From Sphingobacterium mizutaii (lineage in GTDB: Bacteria; Bacteroidota; Bacteroidia; Sphingobacteriales; Sphingobacteriaceae): a DNA stretch of 64,000 bases. The position numbers were made by a program, and so were the translations under genes. Below are positions 18,010-26,457 of the stretch, one piece after another (position 1 is the first letter of the stretch; the number at the start of each line of letters is the position of its first letter). The DNA lies in the NCBI RefSeq assembly GCF_900187125.1, contig NZ_LT906468.1:992001-1056000 (forward strand). The letters are read 5' to 3'. The notes below the pieces were generated by a model. The model did no database searches, was not told the DNA's origin, and worked only from the letters and a program-made list of their open reading frames with translations.

Positions 18010-18441
18010 TTAATGTCTTCTGCTGTTGAGTTCTTTGTACAGCAATTCTATAAATTCCTGTTCTACGGCAAAGAATTGCGATGCTCGGGATTGGCCCAGG
18101 ACATCTGCAAACTTGGTCCGGTATCTTTTCTTGATATCAACTTCTTGGGCATCATATTCTATTACATCATTGCCGGGTCTGAAGGAGTTACCGCGGTTGC
18201 CACTGTTGTTGTGGCCTTGCGATTTCTTGGACTTGACACCTCTGATTTCTTTCGAGTACTGATTGTACAGTGGAAAGAATTGCTGTGCTTCCGTTGGAGT
18301 TAATCTCAGTTGTTTGGTAATATAAGCCGCCTTCTGCTTTTCAATTGCATCAAATCGTTCCTGGCGTGACTGTCCATTCGCAACAAAACAAGCTATCCAA
18401 ATCAAACAAAGCGTTGAAATAATATGTTTTAAACGAATCAT
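18010..18441 (-). CDS. Small secreted protein, LTPTEAQQF type
   Basis: The product is 143 aa with a signal peptide (to about residue 23, FVANG). The mature part is helical, charged and includes QLRLTPTEAQQFFPLYNQYSKEI, similar in style to the LTxxQ repeats of Spy/CpxP periplasmic chaperones. A basic Ser/Asn/Gly-rich linker (KSKKSQGHNNSGNRGN) divides two helical parts. Its start overlaps the stop of the preceding membrane protein by one base (TAATG), so translation is probably coupled. Its place behind a sigma factor and a putative anti-sigma protein suggests a stress-sensing or chaperone role; this is inferred. Confidence 0.7.
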   Translation of the reverse strand: MIRLKHIISTLCLIWIACFVANGQSRQERFDAIEKQKAAYITKQLRLTPTEAQQFFPLYNQYSKEIRGVKSKKSQGHNNSGNRGNSFRPGNDVIEYDAQEVDIKKRYRTKFADVLGQSRASQFFAVEQEFIELLYKELNSRRH

Positions 18442-19376
18442 TATAAATTATAATTTAAGTAATCTTCTAAAACTTCCTTATCGATTCCTTCCCCCACGTT
18501 AAGTGCTTCCTCTGGCTGATAGATGTACTCTGCATAGTACTCTATGTCCGAAGCATCACTGTAACTGGATAGGTAGTTGATAATTTCATCTTCTGGAATT
18601 TCATTCAACGACACCTTTTCCGTTGGCATTGGTTGGTTGTATTCTGCGTTGTAAACAGATACAGCGATCACTGCAGCAAGACAGGCAGCAGCGGCTGTGG
18701 TCAACCAAGCATAGACTTTTCCTTTCTTCCCAGAAACTGAAGTTTCAGACTCATTACGTGAAGGCAAGGTAATTACCTTCTTGTCCTGAACTTTGTCAAG
18801 GATAGCGGTAGACATCTGGTCGAAATAACCCGCAGGTACTTCAAATCCATCTGCCTGAACTTTTGATTTCAGTTCTTCGGTATAGATGGAAGCCATGATC
18901 TGATCGTCGGCTTCTTCAAAATAACCTTCTGGAACTGTAAATCCAGGTTCTGCTATCTCTAGCGTTAACTCTTCTTCTTCAATTCTGTTTAGAATACGAG
19001 CAGTCAAGTTATCAAAGTAACCGGCAGGAACTTCTGTTTCTTCCACCTCTTTATGCCCGTCTATATGGACTTGGCCAAGGATCTGCTCGCTCAATTGATC
19101 GAAATACTGCTCAGGTACACTGAAGCTTTCAGCAACTCTATACTGGTCGATCTTGATTTGACCTAACAGTTGGGATTCTTGTTGTTCAAAGAATCCATTT
19201 GGGGTGCTCAATCCTGCTTTTCCTGTGTCTGAAATTTGATCAAGTTTAGCGAAGAATAGACTTCTTTCGGTTAGCTTTTCAAAGTAATTTTCAGGTACAA
19301 TGAAAGGGTTGACACGCAACGAGTTAGGTAGTTGGTTGCCTCCTAAATTTTCGTAATATGTGTTATTTTCTTTCAT
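18441..19376 (-). CDS. Putative anti-sigma membrane protein with six VPxGYF repeats
   Basis: The product is 311 aa from the ATG at 19376, 35 bp after the sigma gene; a longer frame overlapping the sigma gene is disfavoured. Six motifs of the form VPxxYFDxLxxxIL start at residues 27, 58, 87, 116, 148 and 180, spaced 29-32 apart. A Lys-rich stretch and one membrane helix (222-241, AWLTTAAAACLAAVIAVSV) follow, then an acidic, Tyr-rich tail. The single membrane helix and position behind an ECF sigma factor suggest an anti-sigma regulator, but no zinc-type anti-sigma motif is present. The repeat number is unusual. Confidence 0.65.
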   Translation of the reverse strand: MKENNTYYENLGGNQLPNSLRVNPFIVPENYFEKLTERSLFFAKLDQISDTGKAGLSTPNGFFEQQESQLLGQIKIDQYRVAESFSVPEQYFDQLSEQILGQVHIDGHKEVEETEVPAGYFDNLTARILNRIEEEELTLEIAEPGFTVPEGYFEEADDQIMASIYTEELKSKVQADGFEVPAGYFDQMSTAILDKVQDKKVITLPSRNESETSVSGKKGKVYAWLTTAAAACLAAVIAVSVYNAEYNQPMPTEKVSLNEIPEDEIINYLSSYSDASDIEYYAEYIYQPEEALNVGEGIDKEVLEDYLNYNL

Positions 19377-19410
19377 AGTACCATAATAGATGGTTTTTGC
19401 GGCAAAAGGT

Positions 19411-19956
19411 TTAATCGTTTGAGGCAAAAAAGTTCTCTATTTTTTTTACTGCTAAGTGGTATGAAGCTTTTAAGGCTCCGACACTGGTTCCTAACACATC
19501 GGATATTTCTTCGTACTTCATATCCTCGAAATACTTCATGTTAAAGACCAATCTTTGTTTGTCCGGCAAGGTCAAAAGAGCTTGCTGTAATTTCATTTGT
19601 GCTTTGTCGCCGTTGAAGTAGGCACCGTCTGCCAAGGAATCGGAAAGATAAGCAGAGCTTTCATCATCCAATGAAACACTCTGCTTTTGCTTTTTCTTGT
19701 TCAAGAAGGTGATACACTCATTGGTAGCAATGCGGTATAACCAAGTATACAATTGCGAATCTTCCCTGAATTTCTCAAGATTGCGCCATACTTTGATAAA
19801 GATATCTTGTACAACATCATCGGCATCATCATGGTCAATGACCATCCGTCTGACATGCCAATAAATCTTTTGCTGATATTTTTTAAGCAACAAGCGGAAT
19901 GCCTCTTCACGAGTTTTTTCATCCGCAAACTTTGCTATTATCAGGGAATCTTCCAT
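19411..19956 (-). CDS. ECF-type RNA polymerase sigma factor
   Basis: The product is 181 aa, normal for sigma-70 family ECF factors. Region 2 includes DADDVVQDIFIKVWRNLEKF and TWLYRIATNECITFLNKKK; region 4 includes LPDKQRLVFNMKYFEDMKYE and the helix-turn-helix SDVLGTSVGALKASYHLA. It directs RNA polymerase to a specific promoter set. The start is only 6 bp after the transketolase stop, so it is probably expressed with it. The next gene is a likely membrane-bound regulator. Confidence 0.92.
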   Translation of the reverse strand: MEDSLIIAKFADEKTREEAFRLLLKKYQQKIYWHVRRMVIDHDDADDVVQDIFIKVWRNLEKFREDSQLYTWLYRIATNECITFLNKKKQKQSVSLDDESSAYLSDSLADGAYFNGDKAQMKLQQALLTLPDKQRLVFNMKYFEDMKYEEISDVLGTSVGALKASYHLAVKKIENFFASND

Positions 19957-19962
19957 AGATTG

Positions 19963-20916
19963 TTATTTTCTTGTAATTACTTTACGTACTGCATTCACAA
20001 TATTTGCGGCATTCAAACCGTATTTTTCCATCAACTGTGCTGGCGTTCCCGATTCGCCGAAGCTATCGTTTACGGCAACATACTCTTGTGGAGTCGGTAA
20101 TTTTTGTGCCAATAATTGCGCCACGCTGTCGCCAAGACCACCAAGACGGTTATGCTCTTCAGCCGTAACCACGCATCCAGTCTTAGTCACTGATTTTAGG
20201 ATCGCTTCCTCATCCAATGGTTTAATGGTGTGGATATTGATGATTTCAGCATTGATGCCTAATTTCTCCAATTCTTCACCCGCTTGGATCGCTTCCCATA
20301 CCAAATGACCTGTTGCTACGATCGTTACATCGGTACCTTCGTTCAACATCACCGCTTTACCGATCTCAAATTTTTGGTCAGCAGGCGTGAAGTTAGGAAC
20401 TACAGGGCGTCCGAAACGAAGGTAAACAGGACCTTCATGGTCTACTAACGCAATAGTAGCCGCTTTTGTTTGGTTGAAGTCACATGGATTGATCACTGTC
20501 ATTCCAGGTAACATTTTCATCAGACCGATATCTTCTAAGATCTGGTGGGTAGCACCATCTTCACCAAGTGTCAAACCAGCGTGTGAAGCACAGATCTTAA
20601 CGTTCTTGCCAGAATAAGCAATAGATTGACGGATCTGGTCATAAACACGGCCAGTAGAGAAGTTGGCAAAAGTACCAGTGAAAGGAATCTTACCACCGAT
20701 GGTAAGACCAGCAGCGATACCCATCATGTTGGCTTCCGCAATACCAATTTGGAAGAAACGCTCTGGATAAGCTTTTATAAAGTCGTTCATTTTCAATGAA
20801 CCGATCAAGTCAGCACATAAGGCTACTACGTTTTCGTTTTTCTGGCCAGCTTCCAATAAACCAGCTCCGAAACCTGAACGTGTATCTTTTGATTCTGTGT
20901 ATGTGTATTTTTTCAT
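19963..20916 (-). CDS. Transketolase, C-terminal subunit
   Basis: The product is 317 aa and matches the pyrimidine-binding and C-terminal domains of transketolase (DLIGSLKMNDF, FFQIGIAEANMMGIAAGL, HAGLTLGEDGATHQ, EEHNRLGGLGDSVAQLLA). It pairs with the upstream gene, which has the N-terminal TPP domain; together they make one enzyme of the pentose phosphate pathway transferring two-carbon units. The two-gene form is common in Bacteroidota, archaea and Firmicutes. Gap to the partner is 25 bp. Confidence 0.93.
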   Translation of the reverse strand: MKKYTYTESKDTRSGFGAGLLEAGQKNENVVALCADLIGSLKMNDFIKAYPERFFQIGIAEANMMGIAAGLTIGGKIPFTGTFANFSTGRVYDQIRQSIAYSGKNVKICASHAGLTLGEDGATHQILEDIGLMKMLPGMTVINPCDFNQTKAATIALVDHEGPVYLRFGRPVVPNFTPADQKFEIGKAVMLNEGTDVTIVATGHLVWEAIQAGEELEKLGINAEIINIHTIKPLDEEAILKSVTKTGCVVTAEEHNRLGGLGDSVAQLLAQKLPTPQEYVAVNDSFGESGTPAQLMEKYGLNAANIVNAVRKVITRK

Positions 20917-20941
20917 TACAAAACTATCGTCTAAACAGTGA

Positions 20942-21790
20942 TTAATAATCGCCTACGGTTCTAGGGATTTGGTTTAAGGCAGATTCTAATTGCTCATCGT
21001 TAGGAGCAACCCCATGCCATTTGTGCGATCCCATCATGAAATCAACACCTGAACCCATTTCAGTGTGCAATAAGATGATCACCGGTTTGCCTTTTCCGGT
21101 ACGAGATTTCGCCTCGTCCAATCCAGCAATTACAGATGCCATGTCATTCCCTTTATCCACTTCCAATACGTCCCATCCAAAAGCTTCCCATTTAGCGCGA
21201 AGATTTCCTAATGACAATACATCATCAGTTGAACCATCGATCTGCGCGCGGTTGTAATCCACTGCAGCGATCAAATTGTCTACTTTATTGTGAGGCGCAT
21301 ACATAGCAGCTTCCCAAACCTGACCTTCTTGCAATTCACCATCACCCATCAAAACATAAACTAAACTGTTGTCTTTGTTCAACTTTTTAGCTTGTGCTGC
21401 ACCGATCGATACGGAAAGCCCTTGGCCCAAAGAACCAGAAGCAATACGGATTCCTGGCAGGTGCTCATGCGTAGTTGGGTGTCCTTGAAGACGAGAGTTG
21501 ATTTTTCTGAAGGTAGCTAATTCGCTCACTGGAAAATAACCAGCTCTAGCTAAGGTACTGTAGAAAACCGGAGAGATGTGACCGTTAGACAAGAAGAAAA
21601 TATCTTCACCAATGCCATCCATGTTGAATGATGGGTCATGTTTCATCGCGTGAAAGTACAAGGCCACAAAATAGTCAGTACAACCCAATGATCCCCCTGG
21701 GTGTCCTGATTGGCATGCATGCACCATACGAACAATGTCTCTTCTTACTTGCGAAGCGATCTGTTCTAATTTGTTTATATCTGCACTCAT
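20942..21790 (-). CDS. Transketolase, N-terminal subunit
   Basis: The product is 282 aa with the thiamine diphosphate-binding half of transketolase. Signs are CQSGHPGGSLGCTDYF, the TPP motif MGDGELQEGQVWEAAMYA ending in the NRAQIDG segment, and LRAKWEAFGWDV. The C-terminal half is the next gene, 25 bp downstream. This is the first gene of a tight minus-strand unit that continues into the sigma factor, its likely regulator and the small secreted protein. Confidence 0.93.
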   Translation of the reverse strand: MSADINKLEQIASQVRRDIVRMVHACQSGHPGGSLGCTDYFVALYFHAMKHDPSFNMDGIGEDIFFLSNGHISPVFYSTLARAGYFPVSELATFRKINSRLQGHPTTHEHLPGIRIASGSLGQGLSVSIGAAQAKKLNKDNSLVYVLMGDGELQEGQVWEAAMYAPHNKVDNLIAAVDYNRAQIDGSTDDVLSLGNLRAKWEAFGWDVLEVDKGNDMASVIAGLDEAKSRTGKGKPVIILLHTEMGSGVDFMMGSHKWHGVAPNDEQLESALNQIPRTVGDY

Positions 21791-22076
21791 TTTAAAGTAT
21801 AAAGTTTCGATTATTTTGCCGATAAAGTTAGTGATTTTTAATGGAGTGCCCTTGAAAAAGCTGAATTATTTAGACCGTAACCAACGGTTCCAAAGGAATT
21901 TTGTCCACAATTCACATTTATCCAAAAATTATAAGTCTAGGTGGTCAATTGACCTGCTCTGAATATACAAAAATTTTGGAATTGTTTAACTCTACTAAAG
22001 CTTTAAATTCCGAAGGGCATTGGCAAGTTCTTCCGGAGCTCCTATTGACCTTGTTCGAGCCATGTTTTGAAATTTC

Positions 22077-22091
22077 CGAATATGCCTCGAA
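22077..22091 (+). repeat. Dispersed motif CGAATATGCCTCGAA, copy B
   Basis: Identical to the 15-mer at 537-551. The tail CAAGACCAAAAG resembles TAAGGTCAAAAG next to the variant at 41229. Confidence 0.6.
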
Positions 22092-22160
22092 CAAGACCAA
22101 AAGCATTCCCGAAGGACCTCGCCGATTTTTGATCGATTTTGAAAGCCCAGAGCACAAAAA

Positions 22161-22186
22161 AAGAGTCGCCATTTTGGGCGACTCTT
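22161..22186 (-). terminator. Terminator after the Nfu gene
   Basis: A 10-bp stem AAGAGTCGCC/GGCGACTCTT with loop ATTTTG and an A run on its left, giving T run on the minus strand. Confidence 0.8.
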
Positions 22187-22280
22187 CCTTGTATTTTCTG
22201 ATTTAGTTTATTAATACTTAAAATCCATATCCCTACACAGAAGGTCTAAATACTAATTACTAAATACTTTTTGTTCTATG

Positions 22281-22835
22281 TTACATTGCATTTGCAACAA
22301 CTTCTTCCACTTCAGGGACCATGCGCTTCAATAAACCTTCGATTCCGGCCTTTAAGGTAATGGTTGAAGAAGGACAACCCGAACATGATCCGCGTAATTC
22401 AACGGTAACCGTTCCATTGTCAAAAGACTTGTAAGCGATTGCACCACCGTCTTGTTCTACCGCTGGGCGAACATAGTCATGCAATACCTGTTGGATTTTT
22501 ATTTCCACGTCATTTCCTTCGAAAACTACATCTTCGGAATGTTCAACAGGTTTCACTGCCAATTCAGATTCTACCGCTCCCTTAACGAATTCTTTCAATA
22601 AGGCTTCGATATCATCCCATTCTGCATCTTCAGTTTTGGTAATGGTAACGAAATTGCTGGCAAAGAAAACGCCGTTCACAAAGTTGAACTTGAATAGTTC
22701 CTTTGCAAAAGCAGATTCCTGCGCCTTCTCTCTATCTGGATAATCCAAGCTTCCGTTGATCAATAATTTATTGACCAAGAACTTCATTGTTGCTGGATTG
22801 GGGGTGCTTTCTGTATATACGTTAATCGTTGCCAT
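22281..22835 (-). CDS. Nfu-type iron-sulfur cluster scaffold
   Basis: The product is 184 aa. The N-terminal half is the Nfu N-domain (TESTPNPATMKFLVNK, SFAKELFKFN-like segment), and the C-terminal half is the NifU-like domain with the cluster-binding pair ELRGSCSGCPSSTITLKAGIE (Cys-x-x-Cys). Such proteins carry 4Fe-4S clusters to target enzymes. A minus-strand box TATATTTG at 22861-22868 is a good -7 element 26 bp before the start, so it is probably transcribed alone. Confidence 0.92.
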   Translation of the reverse strand: MATINVYTESTPNPATMKFLVNKLLINGSLDYPDREKAQESAFAKELFKFNFVNGVFFASNFVTITKTEDAEWDDIEALLKEFVKGAVESELAVKPVEHSEDVVFEGNDVEIKIQQVLHDYVRPAVEQDGGAIAYKSFDNGTVTVELRGSCSGCPSSTITLKAGIEGLLKRMVPEVEEVVANAM

Positions 22836-22860
22836 GAATTCTAATAGTAAAATAAAAACA

Positions 22861-22868
22861 CAAATATA
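22861..22868 (-). promoter_or_regulatory. -7 box of the Nfu gene
   Basis: On the minus strand this reads TATATTTG, an exact TAnnTTTG match. A matching -33 element is not clear. Confidence 0.4.
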
Positions 22869-22909
22869 CTGTTAATACCTATTGCTAAGCGTCATTACTT
22901 CGTAAAAGC

Positions 22910-24259
22910 TTACAGCTTTACGCCGGTATAGTTGCTTGGAGAGATCGCTTTGATTTCTTCTTTAACCTCTTCTGTAACATTCAATTGATCGACAAATGCC
23001 GCAATCGTGTCTTTGGTTACGTGGGTATTGGTACGAGTCAGGTCTTTCAATGCCTCATAAGGTTTTGGATATCCTTCGCGTCTCAAAATAGTTTGGATCG
23101 CCTCTGCTACCACCGCCCAGTTGTTTTCAAGGTCTGCTTGAAAGGCTGCTTCGTTCAAGATCAATTTTCTCAATCCTCTCAATGTTGATTTGATCGCGAT
23201 CAAGGTGTAAGAGAATGGAACGCCGATGTTTCTAAGCACGGTGGAGTCGGTCAGATCTCTCTGTAATCTGGAGATCGGAAGTTTGGCTGCTAAATGTTCC
23301 AATACCGCATTCGCTAAACCTAAGTTTCCTTCTGCATTTTCAAAATCGATCGGATTAACTTTGTGAGGCATGGCTGATGAACCAATCTGCCCTGCAGTAA
23401 TCTTTTGTTTGAAGTAATCCATGGAGATGTAGGTCCATACATCACGACAAAGGTCGATAATGATATTGTTGATGCGCTTTAAGCCGTCGCAGCTGGCAGC
23501 GAAGTTATCGTAATGTTCAATTTGGGTAGTCGTTTGGGATCGATCAAGGCCTAATGTTTCGTTAACGAATTTGTTTCCGAAGGCAACCCAATCATTGTTT
23601 GGGTAGGCAACATGGTGAGCGTTGAAGTTACCAGTAGCTCCACCGAATTTGGCCGAGAATGGAACTTGTTTCAACAGGGTCAACTGTTTTTCGATACGTT
23701 CTACAAATACTTTGATTTCTTTTCCTAAACGGGTAGGAGAGGCCGGCTGGCCATGTGTACGGGCCAACATGGAAACATTCTCCCATTCTGCACTCAGTTT
23801 TTTCAATTCCTCCAACAATTCATTGATGGCAGGATGGTATACATCCTTCAAGGCATCCTTCCAAGAATGAGGGATGGCGGTATTATTGATGTCTTGTGAT
23901 GTCAGACCAAAGTGGATGAATTCAAGGGAGTCATGCAGACCTAATTTTTCAAATTCATTTTTCAGGAAGTATTCCACGGCTTTCACATCGTGGTTGGTCA
24001 CCTTTTCTGTTTCCTTAATCCATTGTGCATCTTCCAGACTGAAGTTTTTGTAGATATCACGTAACTTATCATTTAAGCTACCATCAAAATGGCTCAATTG
24101 CGGAATACCTGATTCGCTAAGCGCGATAAAGTATTCTACTTCAACTAAGACACGGTATTTTATTAATGCGAACTCTGAGAAGTAATTCGATAGATCTTTG
24201 CTGGTATTGTAATATCTGCCATCAATGGGTGTGATTGCAGTCAATGGGGATAAAGTCAT
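22910..24259 (-). CDS. purB: Adenylosuccinate lyase
   Basis: The product is 449 aa. The fumarase/aspartase superfamily signature GSSAMPHKVNPIDFEN is present, with the catalytic loop serine. N-terminal LTAITPIDGRYY and the ARTHGQPASPTRLGKE block match PurB. It removes fumarate from SAICAR and from adenylosuccinate in purine synthesis. The length fits the E. coli-type PurB. The box TATTTTTG on the minus strand at 24282-24289 fits a promoter with a short leader. No other purine gene is adjacent. Confidence 0.95.
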   Translation of the reverse strand: MTLSPLTAITPIDGRYYNTSKDLSNYFSEFALIKYRVLVEVEYFIALSESGIPQLSHFDGSLNDKLRDIYKNFSLEDAQWIKETEKVTNHDVKAVEYFLKNEFEKLGLHDSLEFIHFGLTSQDINNTAIPHSWKDALKDVYHPAINELLEELKKLSAEWENVSMLARTHGQPASPTRLGKEIKVFVERIEKQLTLLKQVPFSAKFGGATGNFNAHHVAYPNNDWVAFGNKFVNETLGLDRSQTTTQIEHYDNFAASCDGLKRINNIIIDLCRDVWTYISMDYFKQKITAGQIGSSAMPHKVNPIDFENAEGNLGLANAVLEHLAAKLPISRLQRDLTDSTVLRNIGVPFSYTLIAIKSTLRGLRKLILNEAAFQADLENNWAVVAEAIQTILRREGYPKPYEALKDLTRTNTHVTKDTIAAFVDQLNVTEEVKEEIKAISPSNYTGVKL

Positions 24260-24281
24260 TTTATTTTCTTTAGTACGGATG

Positions 24282-24289
24282 CAAAAATA
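24282..24289 (-). promoter_or_regulatory. -7 box of purB
   Basis: On the minus strand this reads TATTTTTG (TAnnTTTG), 23 bp before the purB start. Confidence 0.4.
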
Positions 24290-24295
24290 AGAAAT

Positions 24296-24590
24296 AGATG
24301 TGAGATTTGAGATATGAGATGGGAGACAGTGAGCGTGTTAGCTTATTTGGGGGGATGTGAAATTGGGGATGGGAGACTGTGGGATATTAGGTTAATGGGG
24401 ATGGATGTGAAATTGGGGATGGGAGACTGTGGGATATTAGGTTAATGGGGATGGATGTGAGATTTAAGATGTGAGACAGTGGGAGTATTAGGTTAATGGG
24501 GATGTGAGATTTAAGATTTGAGATGTGAGAGAATAAAAGTGTAGGTTAATATCTCAATTCTCATATCTCAATACTCATATCTCTTCCATA
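24296..24590. repeat. GAGAT/ATCTC repeat, copy 2, with 50-bp tandem units
   Basis: The region begins with GAGAT words and ends with the complementary ATCTCAATTCTCATATCTC block. Between them a 50-bp unit beginning GATGTGAAATTGGGGATGGG repeats at 24354, 24404 and 24454, with a 47-bp degenerate unit to 24501. The first two units are almost identical. It is the largest member of this repeat family here. Confidence 0.7.
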
Positions 24591-24599
24591 AACAACAAA

Positions 24600-24620
24600 A
24601 GCTCGTTTCTTAAACGAGCT
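24600..24620 (-). terminator. Terminator of the small lipoprotein
   Basis: A 9-bp stem AGCTCGTTT/AAACGAGCT with loop ctt, followed by TTTTGTTG on the minus strand. Confidence 0.75.
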
Positions 24621-24648
24621 CTTGATGTATTTTTAAAATCTGTTCGGA

Positions 24649-24867
24649 TTATTGAACGTTTTTCAAAGAATCAGCGATAGAATCACCAGTTGCACGAACT
24701 GAATCAGCAACATTTTCTAAAGAGTCAGCTACGTTTTCAGTAGTTGAATCTACAACGTTTGACAAAGAGTCAGCAGTAGCTTCAGTTTTAGTTTCAGCGT
24801 TGTTACAAGAAGCAACAGCGATAGTTAATGCTAAACCTAAGAATCCGAATTTGAATAAATTTTTCAT
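24649..24867 (-). CDS. Small lipoprotein with Ala/Asp/Ser/Val-rich repeats
   Basis: The product is 72 aa from the ATG at 24867 (MKNLFKFGFLGLALTIAVAS then Cys). The lipobox VASC predicts lipid anchoring. The mature part is a chain of similar segments (DSLSNVVDS, NVADSLENVADSV, DSIADSLKNV) that should form an amphipathic helix. It resembles small outer-membrane lipoproteins of unknown role in Bacteroidota. A start nine codons earlier is less likely because it would put charged residues ahead of the signal. Confidence 0.75.
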   Translation of the reverse strand: MKNLFKFGFLGLALTIAVASCNNAETKTEATADSLSNVVDSTTENVADSLENVADSVRATGDSIADSLKNVQ

Positions 24868-25103
24868 TTTTAATTTTCTATTTAGTTGAAACAAATTTGT
24901 TTATTTAATTCTTAATACCCAATACCTAAAAAGGTAACCCAAGAAAAGATAATTTTTTAAAATTTTTATTGAACCTTTTGATTTTCAGTCGTTTGATTTT
25001 AAATATTTTCCTTAAGGCAGCGCAAATATACTACTGTTTTGTTGATTTGCAACAAGAAAAAACAAAAATTGTTATATTTCTGTTAAATTTTTAAAAGAAT
25101 ACT

Positions 25104-26453
25104 ATGCTAGAAAGACTACAGAACATCCTAAAGCTCATGAAATCAGTGGATTTGGAGCAATTGGAGAAGATATCGAAGAAGGTGGATTTGGCCGAAGTTT
25201 TGGGTGCAGTTTCCAAAATGGACGAAAATCAGCTCAAAATGGCCATGAAAATGTTGACTGGAAGTAAAAAGAAAAAAGATCCGCCCCCAATAAATGCTGA
25301 TTTTTACGATATATCCGCAAAACTTTCCGAAGAAGATAGGGCCTTGCAGATGAAAGTCAGGACGTTCTTGGAAACTGAAATTCAACCTATCGTCAATAAA
25401 TATTGGCTGCACGATGAATTTCCTTTTGAGATCATTCCCAAGTTAAGGGAGCTCAATGTCTGCGGCTATGTATATGATGGCTATGGCTGTGCGGGCGGTA
25501 CTTCCTTAATGGATGGTATTATTGCCGCTGAATTTGGCCGTGTCGATCCATCCATCGCAACTTTTTTGGGTGTTCAAAGTGGATTGGCAATGGGTTCGAT
25601 CTATATGTGCGGATCGGATGAACAGAAAAATGAATGGTTGCCTGCCATGCAGCAACTGAATAAGATCGGTGCATTCGGATTGACAGAGCCTTTGGTGGGT
25701 TCTGCAACAGCCGGTGGATTGACAACAACCTGTAAACGGGATGGGGACAATTGGATTTTGAACGGACAAAAGAAATGGATCGGTAACTCGACCTTCTCAG
25801 ATATTACCATTATTTGGGCTAGGGATCTGGATGACCAACAGGTGAAGGGATTTATTGTCCGCAAGGAGAATCCAGGCTTCTCGGTCGAGAAAATCAAAGA
25901 TAAGATGGCATTGCGTATCGTTCAGAACGGTCTGATAACATTAACGGACTGTGTGGTTCCTGAATCAGATCGTATGCCTAATGCCAATTCCTTTAAGGAT
26001 ACGGCCAAGGTGTTACAGATGACCAGGGCCGGAGTGGCTTGGATGGCTGTTGGATGTGCTCGTGGTGCCTATGAGAATGCCTTGGATTATACCATCAAAC
26101 GAGAACAATTCGGTAAGCCTATTGCATCCTTCCAATTGATCCAAAACCATCTGGTCGAAATGCTGTCCAATCTGACCGCTATGCAGACCCTGGTATTCCG
26201 TCTGTCCGAATTGCAGGATGATGAAAAACTTAAAGACGAACATGCCTCCCTTGCCAAAGTTTTCTGTACTCTTCGGATGCGCGATATCGTGTCCAAAGCC
26301 CGTGAAGTAATGGGCGGCAACGGAATCCTATTGGAATACAATGTAGCGCGCTTCCTTGCCGACGCAGAAGCGATCTACTCCTACGAAGGAACCAAAGAGA
26401 TCAATTCCTTGATCGTCGGAAGAAGTATCACAGGATTTAGTGCTTTTGTGTAA
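25104..26453 (+). CDS. Acyl-CoA dehydrogenase with N-terminal extension
   Basis: The product is 449 aa. Residues from about 65 onward are a full acyl-CoA dehydrogenase (FAD) fold with GAFGLTEPLVGSATAGGL, GQKKWIGNSTFSDI, QLIQNHLVEML and the C-terminal AIYSYEGTKEINSLIVGRSITG. That last block, with its catalytic-site glutamate in YEGT, resembles glutaryl-CoA dehydrogenase. The first 65 residues (VDLEQLEKISKKVDLAEVL and KMLTGSKKKKDPPP) are helical and not part of the usual fold. Substrate is unproven. Followed by a hairpin repeat and a shared terminator. Confidence 0.88.
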   Translation: MLERLQNILKLMKSVDLEQLEKISKKVDLAEVLGAVSKMDENQLKMAMKMLTGSKKKKDPPPINADFYDISAKLSEEDRALQMKVRTFLETEIQPIVNKYWLHDEFPFEIIPKLRELNVCGYVYDGYGCAGGTSLMDGIIAAEFGRVDPSIATFLGVQSGLAMGSIYMCGSDEQKNEWLPAMQQLNKIGAFGLTEPLVGSATAGGLTTTCKRDGDNWILNGQKKWIGNSTFSDITIIWARDLDDQQVKGFIVRKENPGFSVEKIKDKMALRIVQNGLITLTDCVVPESDRMPNANSFKDTAKVLQMTRAGVAWMAVGCARGAYENALDYTIKREQFGKPIASFQLIQNHLVEMLSNLTAMQTLVFRLSELQDDEKLKDEHASLAKVFCTLRMRDIVSKAREVMGGNGILLEYNVARFLADAEAIYSYEGTKEINSLIVGRSITGFSAFV

Positions 26454-26457
26454 GGGG

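Larger units (their letters stand above)
21791..22280. other. Gene-free stretch with repeats
   Basis: No convincing gene is present. It holds a small hairpin ACCGT-aacca-ACGGT (21874-21888), an inverted repeat CTTGTTCGAG/CTCGAACAAG around 22047-22095 that encloses the dispersed CGAATATGCCTCGAA motif, the Nfu-gene terminator and AGTATTTAG-like words on the minus strand (22245-22270). Confidence 0.6.
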
